NCBI GenBank assembly: GCA_934358675.1
Contig: CAKRKX010000002.1
Coordinates: 1-64,000 of the forward strand
Source: an uncultured Agathobacter sp.
GTDB lineage: Bacteria; Bacillota; Clostridia; Lachnospirales; Lachnospiraceae
Reading direction: 5' to 3'
DNA: 64,000 nt
Shown here: positions 16,706 through 25,344 of the stretch, piece by piece
Numbering within the stretch: position 1 is the first letter of the stretch
Layout: every line of letters begins with the position of its first letter
Program-made: the position numbers and the translations under genes
The notes under the pieces: generated by a model
What the model was told of the DNA's origin: nothing
The model's input: the letters and a program-made list of their open reading frames with translations, nothing else
Databases searched by the model: none

Positions 16706-17188
16706 ATGAAGCGGGTACTGGTATTAAGTGATTCCCATGGAAATGTAAATAATATGGTATACGCAGTCAGGGAGACGGATCCGGATATGATCATCCATCT
16801 CGGGGACTGCTGGTCGGATGCGGTCCGGTTGAAGAAAAAATTTCCGGATATACCGATGGAGCAGGTTCCGGGCAACTGTGACTGCACGCAGGAGATGGAG
16901 GAGCGGATCCTCATGATCGAGGGCAAAAGCATTCTGATCTGCCACGGTCATACTTTCAACGTGAAGGCGAGCTACCTGATGCTGCAGTATGAGGCAGAGG
17001 AAAAGCAGGTGGATGCGGCGCTTTTTGGCCATACCCACCGGATCTTCTATGCGACGCACAACGGCGTGACGTATCTCAACCCGGGAAGCGTCGGATCACC
17101 ACCATACGGGATCCCGCCTTCTTATGCGGTACTTGAAATTGATGGCGGAACCGAAGAAATCGCATATGATGTAATGTATATTGAATGA
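16706..17188 (+). CDS. YfcE/MJ0936-family metallophosphodiesterase
   Basis: A 160-residue calcineurin-like phosphoesterase. The dimetal ligands are all visible: S-D-S-H-G-N (residues about 8-13), H-L-G-D, P-G-N-C-D, I-C-H-G-H and G-H-T-H. Members hydrolyse phosphodiesters in vitro; the physiological substrate is unknown. The start is ATG 16706, nine bases after AAGGAG; a nearby ATG at 16702 is out of frame. The start overlaps no other gene, and the terminator just upstream makes it a separate unit. Confidence 0.9.
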   Translation: MKRVLVLSDSHGNVNNMVYAVRETDPDMIIHLGDCWSDAVRLKKKFPDIPMEQVPGNCDCTQEMEERILMIEGKSILICHGHTFNVKASYLMLQYEAEEKQVDAALFGHTHRIFYATHNGVTYLNPGSVGSPPYGIPPSYAVLEIDGGTEEIAYDVMYIE

Positions 17189-17216
17189 TTTAATTCGATG
17201 ATTTTACAGAAAAAAA

Positions 17217-17246
17217 TTGACGAAAGACCGCAGATAGACGTATAAT
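17217..17246 (+). promoter_or_regulatory. SigA promoter of the aspartokinase gene
   Basis: TTGACG (17217-17222), 18 bases, TATAAT (17241-17246). The leader would be only about 45 bases, too short for a lysine riboswitch. Confidence 0.75.
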
Positions 17247-17298
17247 AGGCGAAGTATGAAATGCGTTGACGTTTCAATAATATAGAGGAGCTTGAAAA

Positions 17299-18618
17299 AT
17301 GGTTAAGGTTGTAAAATTTGGCGGCAGTTCTCTTGCTAGCGCGGAGCAGTTCGCAAAGGTAGGGGATATTATCCGTGCTGACGAGTCAAGAAAGTATGTA
17401 GTACCGAGTGCACCTGGAAAGCGTAATTCCAAGGACACCAAAGTAACCGATATGCTGTATGCATGCTATGCATTGGCTGAGGCAGATGAAGATTTCCGTG
17501 TACAGTTGATGAAGATCAAGGAGCGTTATGATTCCATCATCAACGGACTTGGGCTGAAGGTCTCTTTGGATGATGAGTTTAAGACGATTTCCGAGAACTT
17601 TAAGGCGAAAGCAGGATCGGATTATGCGGCTTCCCGCGGTGAGTACTTAAACGGTATCATTATGGCAAATTACCTCGGATATGAGTTCATTGATTCTGCT
17701 ACCGTTATTTTCTTTGATAAGGATGGCAATTTTGATGCAGACAAGACCGATAAGGTTCTGTCCAAGAAGCTTGCAGGCTGCGAGCGCGCTGTCATTCCGG
17801 GATTCTACGGAGCAAAGGCAGACGGAACCGTGCAGACATTCTCAAGAGGCGGATCCGATATCACAGGTTCGATCGTTTCCAAGGCTTGTCATGCAAGTAT
17901 GTACGAGAACTGGACCGATGTATCAGGATGCCTTGTTGCAGATCCGAGAATTATTGACAATCCACAACCGATCAAGGTGATCACATACCGTGAGCTGAGA
18001 GAGTTATCTTACATGGGTGCATCCGTATTGCACGAAGATGCGGTATTCCCTGTCCGCAAGGCCGGAATTCCGATCAACATCCGCAACACGAATGATCCGG
18101 AAGCTGACGGAACACTGATCGTTGAGAGTACATGCCAGAAGCCGGAGTACACGATTACCGGTATCGCCGGTAAGAAGGGCTTTGTTGCTGTCAGCATCGA
18201 CAAAGATATGATGAACGCAGAGGTTGGTTTCTGCCGTAAGGCTCTGCAGGCATTTGAGGAGAATGGTATCTCCATCGAGCATATGCCGTCCGGAATCGAT
18301 ACGATGACCGTATTTGTACATCAGGCTGAGTTTGAGGGCAAGGAGCAGCAGGTGATCAGCTCCATTCGTCGTCTGACACATCCGGATGTGATCGAGCTTG
18401 AAGCAGATCTTGCACTGATCGCAGTCGTAGGACGCGGAATGAAATCCACACGCGGTACCGCAGGAAGAATCTTTTCCGCACTTGCACATGCCAACATCAA
18501 TGTCAAGATGATCGATCAGGGATCTTCCGAGCTGAATATCATCATCGGTGTCAGCAACGATGATTTCGAGGATGCGATCAAGGCAGTTTACGATATCTTC
18601 GTAGAGACAAGATTATAA
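17299..18618 (+). CDS. lysC: Aspartate kinase
   Basis: A 439-residue kinase that makes aspartyl phosphate for lysine, diaminopimelate, threonine and methionine synthesis. The N-terminal K-F-G-G-S-S motif (about 6-11), the R-G-G-S-D-I-T-G block and tandem C-terminal ACT domains (from about 300) are clear. No lysine riboswitch fits in the short leader, so control is probably allosteric through the ACT domains. The next two genes make dipicolinate from a lysine-pathway intermediate, so its position here is functionally coherent. Confidence 0.93.
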   Translation: MVKVVKFGGSSLASAEQFAKVGDIIRADESRKYVVPSAPGKRNSKDTKVTDMLYACYALAEADEDFRVQLMKIKERYDSIINGLGLKVSLDDEFKTISENFKAKAGSDYAASRGEYLNGIIMANYLGYEFIDSATVIFFDKDGNFDADKTDKVLSKKLAGCERAVIPGFYGAKADGTVQTFSRGGSDITGSIVSKACHASMYENWTDVSGCLVADPRIIDNPQPIKVITYRELRELSYMGASVLHEDAVFPVRKAGIPINIRNTNDPEADGTLIVESTCQKPEYTITGIAGKKGFVAVSIDKDMMNAEVGFCRKALQAFEENGISIEHMPSGIDTMTVFVHQAEFEGKEQQVISSIRRLTHPDVIELEADLALIAVVGRGMKSTRGTAGRIFSALAHANINVKMIDQGSSELNIIIGVSNDDFEDAIKAVYDIFVETRL

Positions 18619-18654
18619 AAACCTGATTTAACAACCGTAATATTATAGAACGGA

Positions 18655-18682
18655 ACAATAGAACGCTTTCTTTCATATGTTA
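18655..18682 (+). promoter_or_regulatory. Possible SigK-type (mother-cell) promoter of dpaAB
   Basis: AC (18655-18656), 17 bases, CATATGTTA (18674-18682) matches the Bacillus SigK pattern AC-N16/17-CATANNNTA. Dipicolinate synthase genes are SigK-dependent in Bacillus. The motif is short and lies inside the hairpin, so this is tentative. Confidence 0.35.
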
Positions 18683-18702
18683 TATGGAAGGGAGCGTTTT
18701 TT
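18661..18702 (+). terminator. Hairpin after lysC overlapping the dpaA ribosome binding site
   Basis: AACGCT (18662-18667) pairs with AGCGTT (18692-18697), with CTTTCATAT opposite ATATGGAAG inside the stem, followed by TTTTTT. It looks like a lysC terminator, but the right arm contains the GGAAGGGAG ribosome binding site of dpaA, so the structure could also limit read-through translation. Confidence 0.6.
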
Positions 18703-18704
18703 AT

Positions 18705-19574
18705 ATGGCTGGGAATACTGTTGTGTTTGTCACAGATCGGAGACAGGAAAATCTTGCGGCGTATCTTCCTGGAAGAAAACGCATGCTGGATTGGCGGGGG
18801 AAGGAACCACCGGAGGAAGCAGAAAAAATACTACAGGAGAGCCGATGGATCGTTCTTCCGATACCGGTCTCCAAAATAGAGAAAAATAAGTGGTTATCAA
18901 GAACATTAAAACAGGAATTAACAAAAATGAAGGCCGCGGGCTGGACGTTTTTCGGTGGCGTGTTTTCCGATGAGTGGCAAAAGCGTCTGGAGGAAGCGGA
19001 TGTAATGTACTGGGATCTGATGAAAGATGCCAATGTGGTACATCAGAATGCTTATATTACGGCGGAGGCGACCGTTGCGGAAATCTTAAAGTACAGTGAT
19101 TATTCGATCCGCGGGCAGAAGATCATTGTGAGCGGATACGGAAAATGCGGCAGAGAGATCGCCAATGTGCTCGGCTCGCTTGGGGCAAAAGTGACGGTGC
19201 TTGCACGGAGTGTGGAGGCGCGCAGACTGGCCCGGTTTGAGGGGCATGAGGCGGTTGCTTTCTCTTACGGACCGGAGGAGGCATACGGAGCGCGGACGAT
19301 CGTGAATACCGTTCCGGCAATGGTGATCCGGGAGCCGATGATCCGAGAGATGCATTCCGATGCGGTCATTATCGATATTGCGTCGCGCCCGGGCGGAACA
19401 GATCTTGCAGCTGCGGAGACGTATGGAATCAAAGTGGTGGCGGCGCTTGGTCTGCCCGGTATCTACACGACCAAGAGCAGTGCCCGGATCTTAGCGGATG
19501 CGATCACCGGACATACGCATCCAAAATTAGGGGGAGAAGAGGAAAAACCATGGACTTTTCAAATTTTAATATAG
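18705..19574 (+). CDS. dpaA: Dipicolinate synthase subunit A (SpoVFA)
   Basis: A 289-residue NAD(P)-binding protein that with DpaB converts a dihydrodipicolinate-pathway intermediate to dipicolinic acid, the spore-core calcium chelator. The Rossmann motif V-S-G-Y-G-K-C-G-R-E-I-A lies near residue 140, and the C-terminal A-L-G-L-P-G-I-Y-T-T-K-S-S-A block is typical of SpoVFA. The frame opens at ATG 18684, but GGAAGGGAG at 18685-18693 favours ATG 18705 (M-A-G-N-T-V-V). It overlaps dpaB by 25 bases. Expression in the mother cell is expected. Confidence 0.92.
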   Translation: MAGNTVVFVTDRRQENLAAYLPGRKRMLDWRGKEPPEEAEKILQESRWIVLPIPVSKIEKNKWLSRTLKQELTKMKAAGWTFFGGVFSDEWQKRLEEADVMYWDLMKDANVVHQNAYITAEATVAEILKYSDYSIRGQKIIVSGYGKCGREIANVLGSLGAKVTVLARSVEARRLARFEGHEAVAFSYGPEEAYGARTIVNTVPAMVIREPMIREMHSDAVIIDIASRPGGTDLAAAETYGIKVVAALGLPGIYTTKSSARILADAITGHTHPKLGGEEEKPWTFQILI

Positions 19575-20137
19575 GATATGGAATCACCGGATCGTTTTGT
19601 ACGTTTGCGAAGACGAAGCGGGAAGTGGTGGAACTGACGGAGATGGGGGCGAATGTCATTCCCATCTTTTCTTATCAGGCGCAGCGGTGTAATACAAGAT
19701 TTGGAAATGCAAAAGAGTTTGTGGACGAAATCTGTGAGATTACGGGAAATGAAGGAATCCGCACGATCCAGCAGGCGGAGCCGATCGGACCGAATAACTT
19801 TTTGGATATTATGGTGATCGCGCCGTGTACCGGGAACACTGCGGCGAAGCTCTGTACCGGAATCATCGATACACCGGTGCTGATGGCGGCAAAGGCGCAC
19901 ATGAGAAACGGCAAGCCGCTTGTCATCGCAATCTCCACGAACGATGCACTCGGCATGAATTTCAAGACGATCGGTAATCTGATGAATATGAAGAATATTT
20001 ATTTTGTTCCGTTCGGACAGGATAATTACAAGAGCAAACCGAATTCCATGATCGCGAAGATGTCACTTCTTCCGGATACGATCGAAGCGGCCATGCGCGG
20101 CAGACAGATCCAACCGATGATCGTGTCGGAAGTGTAA
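19550..20137 (+). CDS. dpaB: Dipicolinate synthase subunit B (SpoVFB)
   Basis: A 195-residue flavoprotein-like subunit of dipicolinate synthase. The N-terminal G-Y-G-I-T-G-S-F-C-T and the N-T-R-F-G segment match SpoVFB, and the A-P-C-T-G-N-T-A-A-K-L block is the flavin-type fold. It starts inside the dpaA 3' end, after a GGGGAGAAGAGG region. Together with dpaA it is direct evidence that the organism makes endospores. A strong hairpin follows. Confidence 0.93.
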   Translation: MDFSNFNIGYGITGSFCTFAKTKREVVELTEMGANVIPIFSYQAQRCNTRFGNAKEFVDEICEITGNEGIRTIQQAEPIGPNNFLDIMVIAPCTGNTAAKLCTGIIDTPVLMAAKAHMRNGKPLVIAISTNDALGMNFKTIGNLMNMKNIYFVPFGQDNYKSKPNSMIAKMSLLPDTIEAAMRGRQIQPMIVSEV

Positions 20138-20140
20138 TAA

Positions 20141-20165
20141 GGCGGGCTGTTCCTGCCCGCCTACA
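20141..20165. terminator. G+C-rich terminator between dpaB and asnB (convergent)
   Basis: GGCGGGC (20141-20147) pairs with GCCCGCC (20155-20161) around a 7-base loop between convergent genes. The T-run is weak on the plus side. Confidence 0.6.
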
Positions 20166-20175
20166 TAACTCTTTT

Positions 20176-22032
20176 CTAAATACTTAATTTTACATTATAT
20201 TTTTTGAACCACTCGTTAATCTGTATATAGTAAGCCATAAGCTGCGGACCTGCCATCAGCTGACCGAACCACGGCTTGCCGAGATCCTTCGGATGATAGC
20301 AGAAGGCCTGGATCTTCTTCGGATCGGCGATCGAAAGAAGAGGACTGTTCGGATCGGCAATAATCTTCTGGAGTGCGGAAATCAGTAGGGACTCGTAACC
20401 CGGATCGTAGGTTTTCGGGAACGGGCTTTTTTTGCGTGTGCGGATTTCCTCCGGAATCAATCCCGCTGCGTATGCGCGTAGGAGGTGCTTCACTTCCCCA
20501 TCCTTTGTCTTCATCTCATATGGCACGTTAAACAGATATTCTGCGAGGGCGAGATCGGCAAACGGAACGCGTGCGTCCATGCTGTTATAAGAGGCTGCAC
20601 GGTCGGTCCGGTCGACGAGCGTCTGCATGAAGTAGCGGACCGTCAGATAGAAGGTGCGTCGGTGCAACAACTCCGAAGGGGTGTTGCTGCTGTCAATCCC
20701 TATCTCGCTGCAACTCGTTCGAAATTGTGCAGAGACGTAGGAAACCATATCGAGTCTGCTTGTTAATTTATCATTTAACAATAATTTGCGCGGGGAGATG
20801 TCTTTGGTCCACGGAAAAGTATCGGATTCATACATTTCCGCACGGTGATACCATGGATAACCACAGAACAATTCATCCGCACATTCACCGGTAAAAATGA
20901 TCGGATGGTCACCGGCAATCCGGCTGCAGAAATACAGGAGGGATGAATCAACATCCGCCATTGCAGGGGCGTCATGCGCTTCTACCGACGGGATTAAGTA
21001 ATCAAACAGTTCGGCGTTGCCGCAGGTCAGTGTGGTATGATCACTGCCCAGAGCCTCGCGCATCTGTTGGACAAACGGCGCGTCGAGAGACGGTTGAAAA
21101 CTGTTTGCCTGAAAATATTTGCTGCTTCCGATGAAGTCAAACGAGTAGGTCGTGATCGGCGTATCGGACATGCGGGCAAGGCGTGCGGAGACTACCGAGG
21201 AGTCGAGTCCGCCGGAAAGCAGGGATGCGCTCGGCGCATTGGTGCTCGCAGCGGCGGTGATGGAATGCTCGAGCAGTTCGTTGATCCGTGCAACCGTATC
21301 TTCATAGGAATCGGTGTGCTCACGGATGACGAACTGGTGGTAGCGCTCCGTGTAAAGCCGTCCTTTGCTGTAAGAGAGCATGTGTCCCGGCTTGAGCTCG
21401 AAGATGTCGCGGTATACGGTCTGTCCGGGTGAATGTGCGGGCCCCATGGAAAGCAGTTCGTTCAGCCCGTTGGCATCCACGACGGCTTCAACACCCGGAT
21501 AGCAGAGCAGCGCTTTCGGCTCAGACGCATAGATCAGAACCTGATCCCGGATGGTGTAGAACAGCGGACGCAATCCAAGCGGATCGCGGAACAGATACAT
21601 CTGATTGTTCCGTTCATCATAAATAATGATTGTGAAACCACCATTTAACTTTTTAATAAAATCGCTTCCGTATTGGAAAAAGGCGCAGAGCAGAAGTTCC
21701 TCCTGCGTCAGTCCGTCCGTGCGCACGCGTGCACGTTGTAATTCTGCGCGCAGTTCGGGAAGATTGGAGATAAATCCGTCATACATGATCGCATAATTCT
21801 GCCCGTTGAATTTTTTTGCCGCGGGTTGTACTTCGGTTGGAATCTGCGGGTGAATGCTGCCACAGGCAAGCGCATTGTGATTCATGCAGCCTTGTGCGAA
21901 AAAATAAAACTCCCGGCTGTCGGGACCGCGCCTGCACAATGCATCGGACATGGCGGCTGCTGTGGCTTTGACTTGTTCACTGTCTTTTTGGAAAATTAAA
22001 TCTGGATGAAAAAATCCGGCTATACCACTCAT
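20176..22032 (-). CDS. asnB: Asparagine synthetase (AsnB-type) with Ser in place of catalytic Cys
   Basis: A 618-residue two-domain protein: an N-terminal class-II glutaminase-like domain (1-~200) and a C-terminal ATP-pyrophosphatase domain with L-S-G-G-L-D-S-S near residue 270. Normal AsnB proteins begin M-C-G-I and use Cys as the N-terminal nucleophile after Met removal. This one begins M-S-G-I-A-G-F-F. The ATG has an AGGAG site six bases upstream, so the N-terminus is unlikely to be misplaced. Inference: glutamine hydrolysis is lost or altered, and the enzyme uses ammonia or acts on another substrate. It is monocistronic, convergent with dpaB. Confidence 0.85.
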   Translation of the reverse strand: MSGIAGFFHPDLIFQKDSEQVKATAAAMSDALCRRGPDSREFYFFAQGCMNHNALACGSIHPQIPTEVQPAAKKFNGQNYAIMYDGFISNLPELRAELQRARVRTDGLTQEELLLCAFFQYGSDFIKKLNGGFTIIIYDERNNQMYLFRDPLGLRPLFYTIRDQVLIYASEPKALLCYPGVEAVVDANGLNELLSMGPAHSPGQTVYRDIFELKPGHMLSYSKGRLYTERYHQFVIREHTDSYEDTVARINELLEHSITAAASTNAPSASLLSGGLDSSVVSARLARMSDTPITTYSFDFIGSSKYFQANSFQPSLDAPFVQQMREALGSDHTTLTCGNAELFDYLIPSVEAHDAPAMADVDSSLLYFCSRIAGDHPIIFTGECADELFCGYPWYHRAEMYESDTFPWTKDISPRKLLLNDKLTSRLDMVSYVSAQFRTSCSEIGIDSSNTPSELLHRRTFYLTVRYFMQTLVDRTDRAASYNSMDARVPFADLALAEYLFNVPYEMKTKDGEVKHLLRAYAAGLIPEEIRTRKKSPFPKTYDPGYESLLISALQKIIADPNSPLLSIADPKKIQAFCYHPKDLGKPWFGQLMAGPQLMAYYIQINEWFKKYNVKLSI

Positions 22033-22107
22033 AAGTAACTCCTGAGAAATATTCTTAGAAATTATATGAGCGGACAGCCGGAAAAAGAATGTGTGTCCCG
22101 ATATTAA

Positions 22108-22368
22108 TTAAGCGTTCTGCTGTGCGTTGTATGCTTCACGCAGGGCCTTGGCAAGCTGGTCGCCGCAGGAAGTGTTCTTCATTCCGCAGCGGATGCCGCC
22201 GATACGGCGCTCGACTTCATCGACGGTCATGCCTTCGACGAGACGCGGGATAGCCTGCAGGTTTCCGTGGCAGCCTCCGGTAAATTTAACGCCTTTTACA
22301 ATATCTCCATCAAGTTCTACCTCAATCTGTGTGGAACATGTGCCTTTTGTCTTATATAAATATGACAT
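22108..22368 (-). CDS. TSCPD-domain protein (TIGR03905 type)
   Basis: An 86-residue protein consisting of a single TSCPD domain, similar to the C-terminal domain of some vitamin B12-dependent ribonucleotide reductases. Cysteines at C10, C33, C61 and C68, with G-G-C-H-G-N and I-R-C-G-M-K-N-T-S-C-G-D-Q, suggest metal binding. Free-standing versions are common in Clostridia, with no established role. It has its own promoter and ends 75 bases before asnB on the same strand, so asnB may be co-transcribed. Confidence 0.85.
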   Translation of the reverse strand: MSYLYKTKGTCSTQIEVELDGDIVKGVKFTGGCHGNLQAIPRLVEGMTVDEVERRIGGIRCGMKNTSCGDQLAKALREAYNAQQNA

Positions 22369-22423
22369 GTGAATTCCTCCTTATCCGTGTGTACTCTCTG
22401 AACGGCTGTGCCGATTTGCTACA

Positions 22424-22452
22424 ATTATAACAACCGGTAGCGCATTTTACAA
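22424..22452 (-). promoter_or_regulatory. SigA promoter of the TSCPD gene
   Basis: Minus strand: TTGTAA (22452-22447), 17 bases, TATAAT (22429-22424). Confidence 0.7.
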
Positions 22453-22484
22453 TTGTCTGTTAATAAAAAGTTCATAAAACGTTT

Positions 22485-22498
22485 ACTCCATATGGAGT
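22485..22498. promoter_or_regulatory. Perfect 14-bp palindrome at the secA promoter
   Basis: ACTCCATATGGAGT is fully self-complementary and its last base overlaps the -35 of the secA promoter, a position suited to a dimeric regulator. The factor is unknown. Confidence 0.4.
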
Positions 22499-22526
22499 TG
22501 AGAATATTCGCGAAAAGTGTTACAAT
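22498..22526 (+). promoter_or_regulatory. SigA promoter of secA
   Basis: TTGAGA (22498-22503), 17 bases, TACAAT (22521-22526). Confidence 0.75.
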
Positions 22527-22560
22527 ACAAACATTCTATGCGAGTTAGGAGCTATATATT

Positions 22561-25134
22561 ATGAGTACATTAACCAAGATTTTTGGTACACACAGTGAGA
22601 GGGAGTTAAAGCGAATTTATCCGATCGTTGATAAAGTGGAATCTTATCATGATCAGATGGCAGCTCTTTCGGATGAGGAACTGAAAGCGAAAACAAAAGA
22701 ATATAAGGAGCGTCTGGAGAAGGGAGAAACACTTGACGATCTTCTTCCGGAGGCATATGCAACGGTCCGCGAGGCTGCGCGCCGCGTTCTGGGCATGGAG
22801 CATTACAGAGTGCAGATCATCGGTGGTATTATCCTGCATCAGGGTCGTATCGCTGAGATGAAGACTGGTGAAGGTAAGACATTGGTATCCACACTTCCGG
22901 CATATCTGAATGCATTGGAAGGCAAGGGTGTCTGCATCGTAACCGTCAACGATTACCTCGCAAAGCGAGATTCCGAGTGGATGGGTAAGGTACATGAATT
23001 CCTAGGACTGACCGTCGGCGTTGTTCTTAACAGTATGGACAACGATGAGCGCCGCGAGGCATACAATTGTGATATTACTTATGTAACGAACAACGAGCTC
23101 GGTTTCGATTACCTGCGTGACAACATGGTAATCTACAAGGAGCAGCTTGTACAGAGAGATTTACATTATGCGATCATCGATGAGGTCGATTCTGTTTTGA
23201 TCGATGAGGCGAGAACACCGCTTATCATTTCCGGACAGAGCGGAAAGTCCACAAAGTTATACGAGGCCTGCGATATCCTTGCGCAGCAGATGACACGTGG
23301 TGACGATGTTCCGGAGTATTCCAAGATGGATGCCATCATGGGAATCGAGCAGGAAGAGACCGGAGACTTTATCGTAAACGAGAAGGACAAGGTCGTAAAC
23401 CTGACACAGGAAGGTGTACATAAGGTTGAGCAGTTCTTCCATATTGAGAACCTTGCAGATGCGGATAATCTTGAGATCCAGCACAACATCATCCTTGCAC
23501 TCCGTGCACATTATCTGATGTTCCGTGATCAGGATTACGTTGTGAAAGATGATCAGGTTATGATCGTCGATGAGTTCACCGGACGTATTATGCCGGGACG
23601 CCGTTATTCCGACGGTCTGCATCAGGCGATTGAGGCTAAGGAGCACGTTAAGGTTAAGCGAGAGAGCAAGACACTTGCTACGATCACATTCCAGAACTTC
23701 TTTAACAAGTTTGAGAAGAAGGCCGGTATGACCGGTACCGCTCTGACAGAGGAAAAGGAATTCCGTGATATCTACGGAATGGACGTTATCGAGATTCCTA
23801 CGAATCGTCCGATCGCCCGTGTAGATCATCAGGATGCCGTATACAAGACAAAGAAAGAGAAATTTAAAGCCGTTGTAGATGAAGTTAAGAAAGCACACGA
23901 GAAGGGGCAGCCAGTTCTCGTTGGTACGATCACCATCGAGACTTCCGAGTTGATCAGCGGCATGTTGAAACGCGAAGGAATCCCGCATACGGTATTGAAC
24001 GCGAAGTTCCATGAGCTTGAGGCTGAGATCGTTGCACAGGCAGGACAGCACGGTGCCGTAACGATCGCCACCAACATGGCAGGTCGAGGAACCGATATCA
24101 AGCTTGATGATGATGCCAAGGCTGCCGGCGGTCTGAAGATCATCGGTACCGAGCGTCATGAGTCCCGCCGTATTGATAACCAGCTGCGTGGACGTTCCGG
24201 TCGTCAGGGAGATCCGGGTGAATCCCAGTTCTTCATCTCTCTGGAGGACGATCTGATGCGTCTGTTCGGATCCGAGAGACTGATGTCCGTATTTAATGCA
24301 TTAGGTGTGCCGGAAGGCGAGCAGATCCAGCATAAGATGCTGACATCTGCAATCGAAAAGGCGCAGGAGAAGATCGAGTACAACAACTATGGAATTCGTA
24401 AGAATCTGTTAGAGTACGATCAGGTTAATAACGATCAGAGAGAGATCATCTACTCTGAGCGTCGCAGCGTATTAAATGGAGACAGCATGCGTGATGCCAT
24501 CTTCAAGATGATTCAGGATCAGGTTGAGAAAGCGGTTGATACCTGCATTTCCAACGAGATTCCTCGCGAAGAGTGGGATCTGAATGAGTTGAATGAGCTG
24601 ATCCTTCCAATCATTCCGCTTGAGCCGATCACTGAGGAGAGCATTTCCGATGTGAAGAATATGAAGGAACTCAAGCAGCACTTGAAGGAGAAGGCGGTAC
24701 TTCTCTATGAGGCGAAGGAGACAGAGTTCCCTGAGATCGAACAGTTCCGTGAGCTGGAGCGTGTCGTTCTTCTGAAAGTCATTGACCGCAAGTGGATGGA
24801 TCATATCGATGATATGGATCAGCTGCGTCAGGGTATCGGACTTCAGGCATACGGACAGAGAGATCCGCTTGTTGAGTACAAGATGGCAGGCTTTGATATG
24901 TTCGATGAGATGATCTCCGCAATTCAGGAAGATACGATTCGTCTTCTGTATCATGTTCAGGTTGAGCAGAAGGTGGAGAGAGAGCAGGTTGCCAAGGTTA
25001 CCGGAACCAATAAGGATGACACCGCACAGAACGCACCGAAAAAGCGCGAGCATGCGAAGGTTTATCCGAACGATCCGTGTCCATGCGGAAGCGGCAAGAA
25101 GTATAAACAGTGCTGCGGACGTAAAACAGTATAG
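22561..25134 (+). CDS. secA: Preprotein translocase ATPase SecA
   Basis: An 857-residue motor that pushes preproteins through SecYEG. Walker A is M-K-T-G-E-G-K-T (about 100-107), the DEAD-type box I-I-D-E-V-D-S lies near 209, and [10 protein letters not shown] and [10 protein letters not shown] mark NBD2. The C-terminal zinc motif is [14 protein letters not shown], as in SecB/ribosome-binding SecA forms. The length is standard and no second secA is in the window. The start follows TAGGAG. Confidence 0.98.
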   Translation: MSTLTKIFGTHSERELKRIYPIVDKVESYHDQMAALSDEELKAKTKEYKERLEKGETLDDLLPEAYATVREAARRVLGMEHYRVQIIGGIILHQGRIAEMKTGEGKTLVSTLPAYLNALEGKGVCIVTVNDYLAKRDSEWMGKVHEFLGLTVGVVLNSMDNDERREAYNCDITYVTNNELGFDYLRDNMVIYKEQLVQRDLHYAIIDEVDSVLIDEARTPLIISGQSGKSTKLYEACDILAQQMTRGDDVPEYSKMDAIMGIEQEETGDFIVNEKDKVVNLTQEGVHKVEQFFHIENLADADNLEIQHNIILALRAHYLMFRDQDYVVKDDQVMIVDEFTGRIMPGRRYSDGLHQAIEAKEHVKVKRESKTLATITFQNFFNKFEKKAGMTGTALTEEKEFRDIYGMDVIEIPTNRPIARVDHQDAVYKTKKEKFKAVVDEVKKAHEKGQPVLVGTITIETSELISGMLKREGIPHTVLNAKFHELEAEIVAQAGQHGAVTIATNMAGRGTDIKLDDDAKAAGGLKIIGTERHESRRIDNQLRGRSGRQGDPGESQFFISLEDDLMRLFGSERLMSVFNALGVPEGEQIQHKMLTSAIEKAQEKIEYNNYGIRKNLLEYDQVNNDQREIIYSERRSVLNGDSMRDAIFKMIQDQVEKAVDTCISNEIPREEWDLNELNELILPIIPLEPITEESISDVKNMKELKQHLKEKAVLLYEAKETEFPEIEQFRELERVVLLKVIDRKWMDHIDDMDQLRQGIGLQAYGQRDPLVEYKMAGFDMFDEMISAIQEDTIRLLYHVQVEQKVEREQVAKVTGTNKDDTAQNAPKKREHAKVYPNDPCPCGSGKKYKQCCGRKTV

Positions 25135-25169
25135 TTTGTGATGATGTAATTGCATAAAGTAAGAAGAAG

Positions 25170-25215
25170 AAAGGATCGATGCGGCTCCGGATAAGAGCAT
25201 ACGTCGGTCCTTTTT
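25170..25215 (+). terminator. Terminator of secA
   Basis: AAGGATCGATG opposite CGTCGGTCCTT (with G-U pairs), then TTTTT. The stem is imperfect but well placed. Confidence 0.6.
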
Positions 25216-25344
25216 GATGTTATAGGAATAGATATGCAATTTCCGTGCAAAAAAGTGCAAAAATTACTTTTCATACATCAAATTTATGTGTATGATGAAA
25301 GAAGTGTTATATAGTGAAACAAATGAGAGAGGATGGTTTTGAAA

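Noticed and set aside
17189-17298. Lysine riboswitch or T-box before aspartokinase
   Set aside because: Only about 45 bases separate the promoter from the start codon, with no T-box sequence or riboswitch-sized structure.
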